Of a DNA stretch of 64,000 nt, positions 25,711-33,545 are shown piece after piece. How positions within the stretch are numbered: the stretch's first letter is position 1; each line of letters begins with the position of its first letter. The stretch comes from CAVVJA01 sp963801715 (lineage in GTDB: Bacteria; Actinomycetota; Actinomycetes; Mycobacteriales; Jatrophihabitantaceae): assembly GCA_963801715.1 (NCBI GenBank), contig CAWDGB010000007.1, positions 248,001 through 312,000 on the forward strand. The letters run 5' to 3'. The notes beneath the pieces were generated by a model. That model worked only from the letters and a program-made list of their open reading frames with translations, had not been told where the DNA came from and searched no databases. A program made the position numbers and the translations under genes.

Positions 25711-26685
25711 TCAGCGGTGTCGGCCCCGAGGCTTGAGCCGCACGCTCGGCAGGGCCGGCGCGGGAAGCCGGTCGCCGTGATAGCCGTGAACCACGCCGAA
25801 CCGGGTGTCGGCGCGTACCCAGTGATCTCGTGCGGTGACGATGTCTTCGTGGTCGCGGCCTACGAAGTTCCACCACATGACGATGTGTTCCTCAAACGGC
25901 TCACCGCCGATGACCAAGAGGCGGGAGGTACGTTCTGCCGCGAGGGGCAGGTCGGCCCGGCCGGAACCGAGGTACAGCAGCGGACCAGGACGCAGCACCA
26001 GCCCGTCGATGTCGACCGCACCGGTGAGGACCAGCGCCGCATATTCCCAGGCCGGTTGCAACGGCAGCCGGGTGTCCGCGGTCGCGTCCAGCACGACTTC
26101 CACGCCGACTAACGGACTGTAGACGTCGGCCGGTGATACCGCCCCGCCGAGTTCGCCCATGATGACGGTAACGGTGACCCCGGAATCGCTGAGCACTGGC
26201 AGGTTAGGAAGATGCGCGAAGTGCGGACTGGCGTGACGGTCCCGGTCCGGCAGCGCTGTCCATAGCTGCACGCCGTGCAAAATCGGCGAGTGGGGAGCTG
26301 GACTCTCCTCGGAGTGGGCGATACCGTGCCCGGCTGTCATCAGGTTCAACTGACCACGCGTGACGAGTCGCCGACTGCCGAGGCTGTCGCGGTGCACCAC
26401 TTCCCCGGAGACAAGCCAGGTAATTGTTTGCAGCCCGGTGTGGGGATGCGGGGGTACCCGCATTCCGCCTGATCCGCTGATGTCGTCGGGTCCGTAGTAG
26501 TCGAGGAAGCACCATGCTCCTACCATCCGCCGGACCGAATTGGGCAGCGTTCGAGTAACTGACATTCCCCGTGGGCCACCCAGGGGTACGGCGGCACCGA
26601 ACTGCAGTTCCCGCACGGGCTCGACGGCCACCGCCGCCCGTCCTCCGCACGGCGTCTCCTGCGGCTTCCGTTCCAGGTTGCTCAT
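25711..26685 (-). CDS. Pirin-family protein
   Basis: The 324-residue bicupin carries the pirin iron-site pattern: PPHPHTGLQTITWL, then VVHRDSLGSR and AGHGIAHSEESP, which supply the three His and one Glu ligands of the N-terminal cupin. The C-terminal cupin has no metal motif, as usual. Bacterial pirins act as quercetinases or redox-linked regulators. It reads toward the AhpD-like gene 61 bases away and the two may be co-transcribed. Confidence 0.92.
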   Translation of the reverse strand: MSNLERKPQETPCGGRAAVAVEPVRELQFGAAVPLGGPRGMSVTRTLPNSVRRMVGAWCFLDYYGPDDISGSGGMRVPPHPHTGLQTITWLVSGEVVHRDSLGSRRLVTRGQLNLMTAGHGIAHSEESPAPHSPILHGVQLWTALPDRDRHASPHFAHLPNLPVLSDSGVTVTVIMGELGGAVSPADVYSPLVGVEVVLDATADTRLPLQPAWEYAALVLTGAVDIDGLVLRPGPLLYLGSGRADLPLAAERTSRLLVIGGEPFEEHIVMWWNFVGRDHEDIVTARDHWVRADTRFGVVHGYHGDRLPAPALPSVRLKPRGRHR

Positions 26686-26763
26686 CTGCGGTCCCTCCGC
26701 CGACCTGGATAAGAACAGCTAACCTACCCATCCTGGAGCGATCGCGGCAGGGTTTGAAAGGCG

Positions 26764-26847
26764 GCCGGCGAGTGGAGGGAAGGGATTCCGCACCGAGGTC
26801 AATCAGCCGGCGAGTGGAGGGAAGGGATTCCGCACCGAGGTCAATCA
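26764..26847. repeat. Perfect 42-bp tandem duplication in intergenic DNA
   Basis: Bases 26764-26805 and 26806-26847 are identical, each starting GCCGGCGAGTGGAGGGAAG and ending GAGGTCAATCA. The duplication is in the 426-base gap between the divergent pirin gene and the membrane-protein gene at 27112, within the pirin upstream region. The identity means it is recent. The rest of the gap (26686-27111) shows no gene; TTGACG at 27017 and TATTAT at 27035 are promoter-like but only 12 bases apart. Confidence 0.9.
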
Positions 26848-27111
26848 CGGCCACGATGCGATCGCCGGGCCACTGATTCCCACGACCGACGGATGACAGC
26901 GGGTCGGACGAATTGCACCTACGGAGTGGACGGGCCGGCAGTGCTCACCCCTGCCGGTAACCGGCGTCCGCAGGTGTACTACGCTGCGTGATCATCTGGG
27001 GAATGTCTCGTAACCGTTGACGCGAAAATTGATCTATTATGTCTGGACCGAGGCATCTGTTCTGGTCCTCGATAGACGCGGGCGGGCAGTGTGAGCGATG
27101 GAATCCAGCCA

Positions 27112-28026
27112 ATGAGAAAGAAACTTGTGGCCGGCGCCGCGGTTGGCGGCGTCCTGCTTGGTCTGTGGGCAATGATCGCCGGTGGCAGTAAGGAGACGCT
27201 TCGCGGCAGCGTGCAGGAGCGTCATCTCAAGGCCACCGCCCTCACCTTGCCGGTCCTCTATGACGCGAAGTTGATCACTACTGTCTCCGCGCAGGTGACC
27301 TTGCATGATCAAAATCCTATCCCGGTGCTCAACCGGGTTCCAGCTCTTCGGGATTGGCGAAACCACACCTTGACGGACACCGCGGACGTGGTTGTCAATG
27401 TCGGAACAAAGCTGCGGTCCCTGCAGGTAACTCCAGATCCGCACACCGGCAAGCTCACGGTGGTGCTCCGCGGCGATCCTGACCCGAACAAGTCCGACCT
27501 GGTGCTGCAGGCGGCTATCGATCCGGCCACCGAAAGAATCTCGAATCACGGAAACTTGGGTGATGTGTTCGTTAATACCTTCGTCGATACAGCGAAGGCC
27601 CTGGCGCAGGCGATGGGGTCGGATTTCATATCGCCGGTCGACAATACGAATTCTGTTCTTGCGAAAACCGCCCATTTGCTGATGTATGACGCAGTCATGT
27701 CTGGACCGAACAACTGTGCGAACCTGGGGATTTCGGAACTTAACCGGGAAAACAGCTCCAAGCTTGTCAGCTTCGATACATCAGACCCACCCAAGACGCT
27801 GAAGCAAGCCATTGCGCAGATCGTGTTCGATACGTATGCCTCTAAGCATCATGAGGTGTTGAGCCCGGATGATATAGACGTCCGTTTCGAACTGTCTCCG
27901 CAAGGGTTGCCGAACCCCTTCCATGACGAACTCGTCACCGCGCGAACGAGCGTGAATAGCGAACAAATCCAGCTACAGAGTCCGGACTCGTATCCGCCAT
28001 GCAGTATCACGCAGGGGGTGCGGTAA
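27112..28026 (+). CDS. Unrecognised membrane-anchored extracytoplasmic protein
   Basis: The N terminus MRKKLVAGAAVGGVLLGLWA is a basic start followed by one membrane helix. About 280 residues outside the membrane follow, with many beta-strand-like segments (TADVVVNVGTKLRSLQV, GKLTVVLRGDPDPNKSDLVL). A GTG at 27091 is an alternative start. Codon third positions are less GC-rich than in neighbouring genes, suggesting acquired DNA. It ends 4 bases before the next gene, so the two form a unit. I do not recognise the family. Two cysteines near the end (NNCANLG, PPCSIT) could form a disulfide. Confidence 0.65.
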   Translation: MRKKLVAGAAVGGVLLGLWAMIAGGSKETLRGSVQERHLKATALTLPVLYDAKLITTVSAQVTLHDQNPIPVLNRVPALRDWRNHTLTDTADVVVNVGTKLRSLQVTPDPHTGKLTVVLRGDPDPNKSDLVLQAAIDPATERISNHGNLGDVFVNTFVDTAKALAQAMGSDFISPVDNTNSVLAKTAHLLMYDAVMSGPNNCANLGISELNRENSSKLVSFDTSDPPKTLKQAIAQIVFDTYASKHHEVLSPDDIDVRFELSPQGLPNPFHDELVTARTSVNSEQIQLQSPDSYPPCSITQGVR

Positions 28027-28030
28027 CGCC

Positions 28031-28414
28031 ATGGCAACTAGAGAACCGTGGGAATATGCAGGCACTGTTCCCTACCGCACCTCGGAAGCACCGTGTTCCT
28101 GTGGCTGTCATACCGGCTCTACGGCGGTCAATCCCGCGTACGACCCGTCGCACTGGCCCTCCCAGCAGCACCTGGTTCCGGCTCAACAACCCACGGGCCG
28201 TACCAGGCGGCGAGTGGCTGGCACTGTTTGGGTGCGGTGCGCAAAATCGATTGGCGGCACTTTGCTCGCGGTGCTGATCGTGGCGGACGTGGGAGCTAAC
28301 GTCGCGCACAATACGGGAGCTGCGGTCTCCCGGATCGTCCCCATAATGCATGATCAACCCTTCTATTTCGATCCATTGGCCCTCGTCCACGACGTCGAGA
28401 AGGTCGTTCAGTAA
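28031..28414 (+). CDS. Unrecognised small membrane protein with CSCGCH motif
   Basis: The 127-residue product starts 4 bases after the previous stop. It has an N-terminal cysteine cluster (APCSCGCHTG) that could bind metal, a basic stretch QQPTGRTRRRVAG, and a membrane helix (GGTLLAVLIVADVGANVA) near residues 75-95. The orientation would leave the Cys cluster in the cytoplasm. The pairing with the upstream anchored protein suggests a small membrane complex. Function unknown. Confidence 0.6.
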   Translation: MATREPWEYAGTVPYRTSEAPCSCGCHTGSTAVNPAYDPSHWPSQQHLVPAQQPTGRTRRRVAGTVWVRCAKSIGGTLLAVLIVADVGANVAHNTGAAVSRIVPIMHDQPFYFDPLALVHDVEKVVQ

Positions 28415-28771
28415 TCGCGGACCAGGACGTATCGGCGAATGCGTAGAGCAGCGACCGCCATCGAATTCGCTTCAGCGCAACCGGATCCCGCCGGCCACGA
28501 CGGCGGCTGGGTCGGCGAGTTGGTCTGGGTCCTCCCGCGGGTCGTGGTGGTGGGTAGGCAACGATGTCGGCGCTGGCCGCGGCGCCGAGGAACCGGCGAG
28601 GCCAGGTGCTGGCCGCCGCCAGCGCGTCTTTCGGCGCAAGTCCGAGCTGCGCCCATTGCGCGCTTCATCCAGCCGCATCCACGCTCTCCGAGTCTTTCGG
28701 TGAAACCGTGCTCGCCCTGACCGGGCGGGGACTGCATCTTGGATGATCGTCATGTCGAAGGGACCATGGAC
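28415..28771. other. Intergenic region without a supported gene
   Basis: Several open frames cross it on both strands, but none has a start with a ribosome site or recognisable sequence. I looked for a glycine riboswitch ahead of gcvH and did not find the conserved core. Confidence 0.5.
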
Positions 28772-29161
28772 ATGGCAGATGAGTACTACCCAGCCGACCT
28801 CCGCTATCACATCGAACACGACTGGGCGCGGATCGACGGAGACAGAGCGACGTTCGGCATCACCTGGTTTGCGCAGGACAACCTGCAGGAGATCGTGTTC
28901 TTCGACGCGCCGAGCGTCGGCGACCGGGTGACGAAGGACCAGCCTTACTCCCAGATCGAATCCGTCAAGTCGGTCTCCGATCTGTATGCACCGATGTCGG
29001 GCGAGATCATCGAGGTCAACGGCGCACTGGCCGACACGGCCGAAGTAATCAACGACGATCCCTACGGGCAGGGCTGGCTGGTCAAGGTAAAGCTGTCAGA
29101 CCAGTCCGAGGCCGACTCCCTCCTGAGCGCCGAGGAGTACAAAGCGACGCTCAAAGCGTGA
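28772..29161 (+). CDS. gcvH: Glycine cleavage system H protein (orphan GcvH)
   Basis: The product has 129 residues with the lipoyl-domain pattern; ESVKSVSDLYAPMSGEIIEV contains the lipoylated Lys. YHIEHDWARIDGDRATFGIT is the typical N terminus. GAAGGG sits 9 bases before ATG 28772; ATG 28766 is two codons upstream. GcvH carries the aminomethyl intermediate between GcvP, GcvT and Lpd, or donates lipoyl groups. No gcvT, gcvP or lipoate gene is near. A redoxin gene is convergent and only 4 bases away. It may therefore be a lipoyl-relay or redox H-like protein rather than part of a glycine cleavage operon. Confidence 0.9.
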   Translation: MADEYYPADLRYHIEHDWARIDGDRATFGITWFAQDNLQEIVFFDAPSVGDRVTKDQPYSQIESVKSVSDLYAPMSGEIIEVNGALADTAEVINDDPYGQGWLVKVKLSDQSEADSLLSAEEYKATLKA

Positions 29162-29165
29162 CTCG

Positions 29166-29789
29166 TCAGGTGCGTTGGGCGGCAGGCTCCTGCGCGGGTG
29201 CTTCCTGATTCGCCTGGTGGCCGACGGCGTTGTACGGGTGGAACAACGAGTGGTCGCCGGCGTCCCACGCCGCGCGGAAGCCGGGGCTAGCGAGGTCCCA
29301 GTCCGGTCGGATTTCCCGGGTTACCTCACGCAAATCGCGACGGAGGTCCTCGAATGACGGGCGGCCCCAGAACCAGTATCCGTTGTAGATGCTGTGGATC
29401 ACCAGTCCGGGCTTGAGTACCAGCGTGTACGGGATCATCGGATCGTGGAACGGGTCGGTGTATTCCTGGATGTCGAGGTCCTTCTGCACCTTGCGGCCGG
29501 CGTCGGACAGGAAGGTCCACTGCGCGCCGACCGAGCTACGGAACTCGTTGATCTCGAGAATGTTGTCGGTCGAGATGGTCACGATCTGGGTGTAGGCGAC
29601 GGCGACCTTCGGGTAGTTGGCGGCGAGCTCGAGGTGCTGCTGATGCTCCTTCGGGCAGAAGTGGCCGCGGGACAGGATGAGAATCATCGGGTCGATCCCC
29701 TGCAACTCGCTCAGCCGGCGCCGAGTCTTGGTGTGATCCGTCAGCGCATAGTCCGGGAAGATCCCGCCGGGGACGATGTCAGCGCGCAT
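29166..29789 (-). CDS. Redoxin/AhpC-TSA-like thioredoxin-fold protein
   Basis: The protein has 207 residues with a peroxiredoxin-like core: GGIFPDYALTDHTKTRRRL, then ILSRGHFCPKEHQQHLELA with a single active-site Cys followed by K-E-H instead of a second Cys, and VVTISTDNILEINEFR. The substitution suggests a 1-Cys mechanism. Start 29789 follows GAGAGGAACG; an upstream frame extension has no support. It faces the orphan gcvH gene tail to tail. Likely role: thiol-dependent peroxide reduction. Confidence 0.85.
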   Translation of the reverse strand: MRADIVPGGIFPDYALTDHTKTRRRLSELQGIDPMILILSRGHFCPKEHQQHLELAANYPKVAVAYTQIVTISTDNILEINEFRSSVGAQWTFLSDAGRKVQKDLDIQEYTDPFHDPMIPYTLVLKPGLVIHSIYNGYWFWGRPSFEDLRRDLREVTREIRPDWDLASPGFRAAWDAGDHSLFHPYNAVGHQANQEAPAQEPAAQRT

Positions 29790-30077
29790 CGTTCGTTCCT
29801 CTCTCATAGATTGCCAACCCGTTGCCAGTGTCGCGCGACCGCACCGTCGTCCACGAGGCCCTGTCTGAGCCATCGCGGAGCGCACTCTCGACAAGGCTAC
29901 GACCCATGATCGCCGACAGCCCCCTCCGTGGCGCCCAGGCCGAACAAATCGATCGCCGCGAACCCACCCAACTGCCTATATGTGGCAACGTGGGAGCTCC
30001 GTGGCAGCCGAGACAACGAAACCGGCGTAGCCACTCGCACAAATCCGCACCTTCTGCCTGGGGCTTCTCGGCAGTGG

Positions 30078-30398
30078 CTACCGTGGCTGCGCTCCGCCGT
30101 TTCGAGACTGTGCCACGCCAACGATTGCCTGCAGTGCTGCGACGTGCCCGCGGAACGCAGAGCGTCCAGCCGCGGTCAACCGCACCTGCACGCGACGTCG
30201 GCGCCCGTTGGTCGGCCGATCGACTTTGACATATCCGGCGTCCTCGAGGGTGGACAGCTGTTTGGACAGTGCGGAGTCGGACAGCGACAGCTGATCGCGT
30301 ACGAAGGAGAATTCGACCCAGTCTGCGGCGGCCAGCAGGGCGACGATGGACAGCCGAGTGCTGGGGTGGATGAGCTCGTCGAACTGCGCTGTCGTCAT
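30078..30398 (-). CDS. Winged-helix DNA-binding protein (HTH_34 type)
   Basis: The 106-residue product begins MTTAQFDELIHPSTRLSIVA and has the ArsR/MarR-like winged helix LSLSDSALSKQLSTLEDAGY followed by the wing RPTNGRRRRVQVRLT. The family (PF13601) usually sits with a small membrane protein whose gene it represses. Its ATG overlaps the stop of that upstream membrane gene (ATGA). Two perfect ACTTTCC-N5-GGAAAGT palindromes precede the pair and are its likely targets. Confidence 0.9.
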   Translation of the reverse strand: MTTAQFDELIHPSTRLSIVALLAAADWVEFSFVRDQLSLSDSALSKQLSTLEDAGYVKVDRPTNGRRRRVQVRLTAAGRSAFRGHVAALQAIVGVAQSRNGGAQPR

Positions 30399-30871
30399 CG
30401 CCGTGTGCTGCTGCGCACGGCTCGACGTCGGACTGCGGCCAGCATCCGGGGGCCGCCCAGCACAATGATCACAGCCACAAAGACGCTCGTGATCGTCACC
30501 GGGTGCCGGGCACCATCCGCGGAGACCGCCAGCGCGCCGGCGACGGTTACCCCGGCAAGGATGATGAGGCCGCCGAGCACCATCGCCGGCAAATGGTGGT
30601 CGACCATCTCGGCATTGACGCTGAGCTGACGACTGCGATGCCGACCGTTGATCACGCGCGGGGCAACTGCTGAATGCACGGCGCCGAAGACGAGCGTGGC
30701 CACGGCCGTGAGCCACGGGTAATTCAGGTCGGTTAGCCACCCCAGCACGATCCAGCCGAGCGCGAGCCCCCACCAGTACCAGTGCGGCAGCCCGATCTCG
30801 TCGATCACTCGCAGCCGACTCTTATCCACCGTGTCCAACGCTGCACGGGCTTCCAGAGGTGGAACGTCCAT
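30395..30871 (-). CDS. Small four-helix membrane protein of the winged-helix pair
   Basis: The 158-residue product has hydrophobic segments WYWWGLALGWIVLGWL, WLTAVATLVFGAVHSAV, MVLGGLIILAGVTVAGALAV and SVFVAVIIVLGG. I start it at ATG 30871 (MDVPPLEARAALD) because the longer frame back to 30931 translates the operators. It is co-transcribed with and overlaps the winged-helix gene. Proteins of this arrangement are common in actinobacteria; the function is not established and it may be a sensor or transport accessory. Confidence 0.8.
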   Translation of the reverse strand: MDVPPLEARAALDTVDKSRLRVIDEIGLPHWYWWGLALGWIVLGWLTDLNYPWLTAVATLVFGAVHSAVAPRVINGRHRSRQLSVNAEMVDHHLPAMVLGGLIILAGVTVAGALAVSADGARHPVTITSVFVAVIIVLGGPRMLAAVRRRAVRSSTRR

Positions 30872-30882
30872 GAGACACCTTA

Positions 30883-30901
30883 ACTTTCCAAGTAGGAAAG
30901 T
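30883..30901. promoter_or_regulatory. Winged-helix operator, copy 1
   Basis: ACTTTCC-AAGTA-GGAAAGT is a perfect 7-bp inverted repeat lying 11 bases upstream of the membrane-protein start. Confidence 0.8.
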
Positions 30902-30909
30902 AGAGTAAG

Positions 30910-30928
30910 ACTTTCCTACTGGGAAAGT
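30910..30928. promoter_or_regulatory. Winged-helix operator, copy 2
   Basis: ACTTTCC-TACTG-GGAAAGT has arms identical to copy 1, with centres 27 bp apart. Confidence 0.8.
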
Positions 30929-30931
30929 CAA

Positions 30932-31423
30932 ACTCGTTTAGAGTGGGCACAGTTTCTTCGAATCACCTCGATTGGGTGATGCCGGAGGCGTGGTCCGCGC
31001 GTGAGGCTGTGATCATCCAAACCGGAAGGATCGACAATGCTGCGAGGACGGGGGACGAGCGGCGCGAGGAGCGACGGGGGCGAGCACCGCGCCGGGTGAG
31101 CCATCGCATCGAGCGCGAGAGTGGCTGCCAGTATCGCCACCGAGGTCTGGCCGGCGCGATTTCCACGCTGTAGCTATCGGCGACCCGGAACTATCTCTTG
31201 GTACCGTTCGCCTCAACTCGTTTGCTTGACGACGGGCAATCCGAAGCGGTCCACTCCGGAACCGTCGTCGAGGCGGCGGGTGATCGGTAGTCCTTGGTTA
31301 GCTAGGGAGCAATCACGGCGGCCTTTCATTGGGTCGGCCTTTGGGATGAGGATGTTGCGGAAGGACGACGGACTGCAGCCTGCAAAGAGATTGTCCGGCG
31401 CCGGCGAGGGAACAGGGGTCGAC
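30932..31423. other. Intergenic region, mostly empty
   Basis: No gene with family support. A 20-codon frame at 31037-31099 has a good GGAAGGATCGACA leader but no other support. The frame of the NTF2-like gene is open upstream to 31121 but that extension has no conserved sequence and no ribosome site. Confidence 0.5.
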
Positions 31424-32269
31424 ATGCCGTGGTTTCCGGATTTCATCGGTGGGGTAGAGCTGGCACGCAGACAGACTCGCATCGAAGGTCAGGCTGATCC
31501 AGTCGCGCAGTACCTCACGGCACTGAACGAAGGTGACATCCACCGGCTGGAGAACGTGTGGCCTGGTGAGGTGGTGGTCTACGACCCCCGCGCCGGTGAG
31601 ATCCGCGGCCACAAGCAGCTGCGGCGGTTCGTTGGTAACAACATGTCCTGGCTGGCTGAGCGCCAGGCCCGAATCGAGACCGTGGCTAGCACGCGCGTCC
31701 GCGGGCGAGCCGTGGTCGAACTGCTGGCTCACCTCGCCGATGACGGGCGACAACTCGGCTGGCCGGTGGCGGTCGTCGCCGACTGTCCCGACGATTGGTC
31801 GGTGGTGTTCCGCACCTACTGCAGCCAATGGCCAGTCGACGGACGGCGGCATGTCAGGCCTCCGATACTCAAGCCTGGGCATGCGCCGCCCGGTGATGTT
31901 GTCGGCCGCTACGAGGCCGCGCTGGAGGCTGGTGACGCTGAGGCGATAGTGAGTACCTTCGCACCGGATGGGTACTTCCGCGAGCCGATCGGCCCGCACT
32001 CCGTGCACCGCGGCACCATTGAGCTCCGCTCGTACTTCGCTAGTTGTTTCAGCGAAGGTGGTGGCATCGGCCTGGAGCGTTGCGCAGTGACTGACGACGG
32101 CGTGCGCTGCGCGGTTGAATACAACTTGGTCCGCTGGGGCAGTCACGATCTGCCGCCGCAGGCTGGAATGGCCGTCTACGAGCGCGGCCCGGACGGACTG
32201 CTCGCGGCGGCTCGTGTCTACGACGATGTCGAACCACCCGTCGAGCGGGCTCGGGGCGGTGAGAAGTGA
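31424..32269 (+). CDS. Tandem NTF2/SnoaL-like domain protein
   Basis: The protein has 281 residues. Two NTF2-like units follow each other: DPVAQYLTALNEGDIHRLENVW at about residues 25-46 and DVVGRYEAALEAGDAEAIVSTF at about residues 165-186. Each opens a 120-residue cone fold. AGGGG lies 9 bases before ATG 31424. The duplication suggests an internal dimer with two pockets. It is followed by an MDR oxidoreductase 43 bases downstream and may belong to the same catabolic unit. Substrate unknown. Confidence 0.8.
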   Translation: MPWFPDFIGGVELARRQTRIEGQADPVAQYLTALNEGDIHRLENVWPGEVVVYDPRAGEIRGHKQLRRFVGNNMSWLAERQARIETVASTRVRGRAVVELLAHLADDGRQLGWPVAVVADCPDDWSVVFRTYCSQWPVDGRRHVRPPILKPGHAPPGDVVGRYEAALEAGDAEAIVSTFAPDGYFREPIGPHSVHRGTIELRSYFASCFSEGGGIGLERCAVTDDGVRCAVEYNLVRWGSHDLPPQAGMAVYERGPDGLLAAARVYDDVEPPVERARGGEK

Positions 32270-32312
32270 CCACTGTTTCGATGTCAATCCTCAGCTGCAT
32301 CAAGCCGCGCGG

Positions 32313-33317
32313 ATGAGCGCGGTCAACCATCAGATTCGGCTCGCCGCCCGTCCGGTCGGCGTGCCGACGCCCTCTGACTGGGAACTGACGACCGAGCCCG
32401 TCCCGGTGCCTGGTCCCGGGGAGTTCATCGTCGCGGTCGCGTACCTGTCGGTCGATCCGGCAATGCTCACCTGGATCAACGCCACATCCTCCTTCGTCGA
32501 GCCGATCGCGATCGGCGCGGTAATGGACACCGCGGCGGTCGGCCGGGTCACTGCCTCAGACCATCCTGAGTTCGAGGTCGGGGACCACGTGTACGGCGCG
32601 TTCAGGGTCCAAGAGTTCGCGCGTTCCGACGGTTACGGCGTGACCAAGCTTGATCCGTTGCTCGCGCCCCTGCCGACATACCTCGGGGCGCTCGGCATCA
32701 CTGGCCTGACCGCATACTTTGGCCTGCTCGATGTGGGCCGCATCCGTGAGGGCGATACGGTGGTGGTGTCGGGTGCGGCCGGTGCGGTGGGAAGCATCGC
32801 CGGTCAGATCAGCAAGATCAAAGGCTGCCGTTCGATCGGCATCGCAGGCGGACCTGAGAAGTGCCGCTGGATTACCGAAGACCTTGGCTTCGAGGCGGCC
32901 ATCGATTACAAGTCCCAGGACGTCGGGCGCGCGTTGCAAGAGCACGCACCCGACGGCGTCGACGTGTTCTTCGACAATGTAGGCGGCGCGATTCTCGAGG
33001 CCGTGCTCACGCAACTCGCCCGCGGAGCGCGGATCGTGCTCAGCGGCGGCGTCTCCCAGTACACCCCGGATCAGATCCGTGGCCCGTCCAACTACCTGTC
33101 GCTGATCGGGGCCCGCGCGTCGATGATCGGATTTCTCACTCCCGACTACGCCGAGCGCTATCCCCAGGCCCGGGCGGAACTCGCCAGGTGGCTCCGCGAG
33201 GGCCGGCTGATCTCGCCCGAAGACGTCCTCGAGGGCGGTGTTCCTGCCTTCCCGGACGCGCTGCCCAAGCTGTTCGCCGGCGAAAACATCGGCAAGCTGC
33301 TGGTTGCCGTGCCGTGA
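32313..33317 (+). CDS. NADP-dependent MDR oxidoreductase (prostaglandin/leukotriene reductase-like)
   Basis: The 334-residue protein is a zinc-free medium-chain reductase: LSVDPAMLTWINA (the YLSCDPYMR-like motif), VVSGAAGAVGSIAGQISKIKG nucleotide motif, and GVDVFFDNVGGAILEAVLTQL. These enzymes reduce alpha,beta-unsaturated ketones with NADPH. No zinc ligands are seen. The ATG at 32313 is the first Met with family similarity. A 45-bp hairpin repeat begins 15 bases after the stop. Confidence 0.93.
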   Translation: MSAVNHQIRLAARPVGVPTPSDWELTTEPVPVPGPGEFIVAVAYLSVDPAMLTWINATSSFVEPIAIGAVMDTAAVGRVTASDHPEFEVGDHVYGAFRVQEFARSDGYGVTKLDPLLAPLPTYLGALGITGLTAYFGLLDVGRIREGDTVVVSGAAGAVGSIAGQISKIKGCRSIGIAGGPEKCRWITEDLGFEAAIDYKSQDVGRALQEHAPDGVDVFFDNVGGAILEAVLTQLARGARIVLSGGVSQYTPDQIRGPSNYLSLIGARASMIGFLTPDYAERYPQARAELARWLREGRLISPEDVLEGGVPAFPDALPKLFAGENIGKLLVAVP

Positions 33318-33331
33318 AGGCGGTAGCCCGA

Positions 33332-33376
33332 TGATCTTGGACTTATCGTCACCGGAGGGCGTCAGGTCCGAGATCA
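33332..33376. repeat. Dispersed 45-bp inverted repeat, copy A
   Basis: The arms TGATCTTGGACT (33332 on) and GGTCCGAGATCA (ending 33376) pair over 12 bp with two G-U pairs. In reverse orientation it has the same 45-base length as the copies at 38938 and 41420, and 33 of 45 bases match the former. It lies between convergent genes, where it could act as a terminator. Confidence 0.75.
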
Positions 33377-33545
33377 CCAGGTCCTGTGGGCCGCGATTGC
33401 CGGTCGTCAATCGCGATCTGGCCTCGGTCAATATGCAGGATCTCGCCGGTGATGAACGGCGATGATTCCAAGAAAAGGATGCCGGCGACGATGTCGCTGA
33501 CCTGGCCCACCTGCCCGACTGGAGGGAGCGCCTGCGTCGGCCGGT
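33349..33545 (-). pseudogene. C-terminal remnant of an SDR gene
   Basis: Directly after the stop of the intact SDR the minus strand reads PPVGQVGQVSDIVAGILFLE and SSPFITGEILHIDRGQIAID. This is the standard end of a short-chain dehydrogenase (ITGxxLxIDGG). There is no start and the preceding 200 residues are absent, so it is a fragment of a second SDR whose 5' part was lost. The frame runs on into the 45-bp repeat and stops at 33349. Gene duplication followed by deletion is likely. Confidence 0.75.

Noticed and set aside
28415..28771. Glycine riboswitch ahead of gcvH
   Set aside because: The conserved tandem aptamer core was not found.
31037..31099. 20-codon frame with a GGAAGGATCGACA leader
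   Set aside because: The ribosome site is good but the peptide is Gly/Arg/Ser low-complexity and no neighbour suggests a role; chance cannot be excluded.
31313..32287. 324-codon antisense frame over the NTF2-like gene
   Set aside because: No recognisable motif and it conflicts with the clear tandem NTF2 protein.
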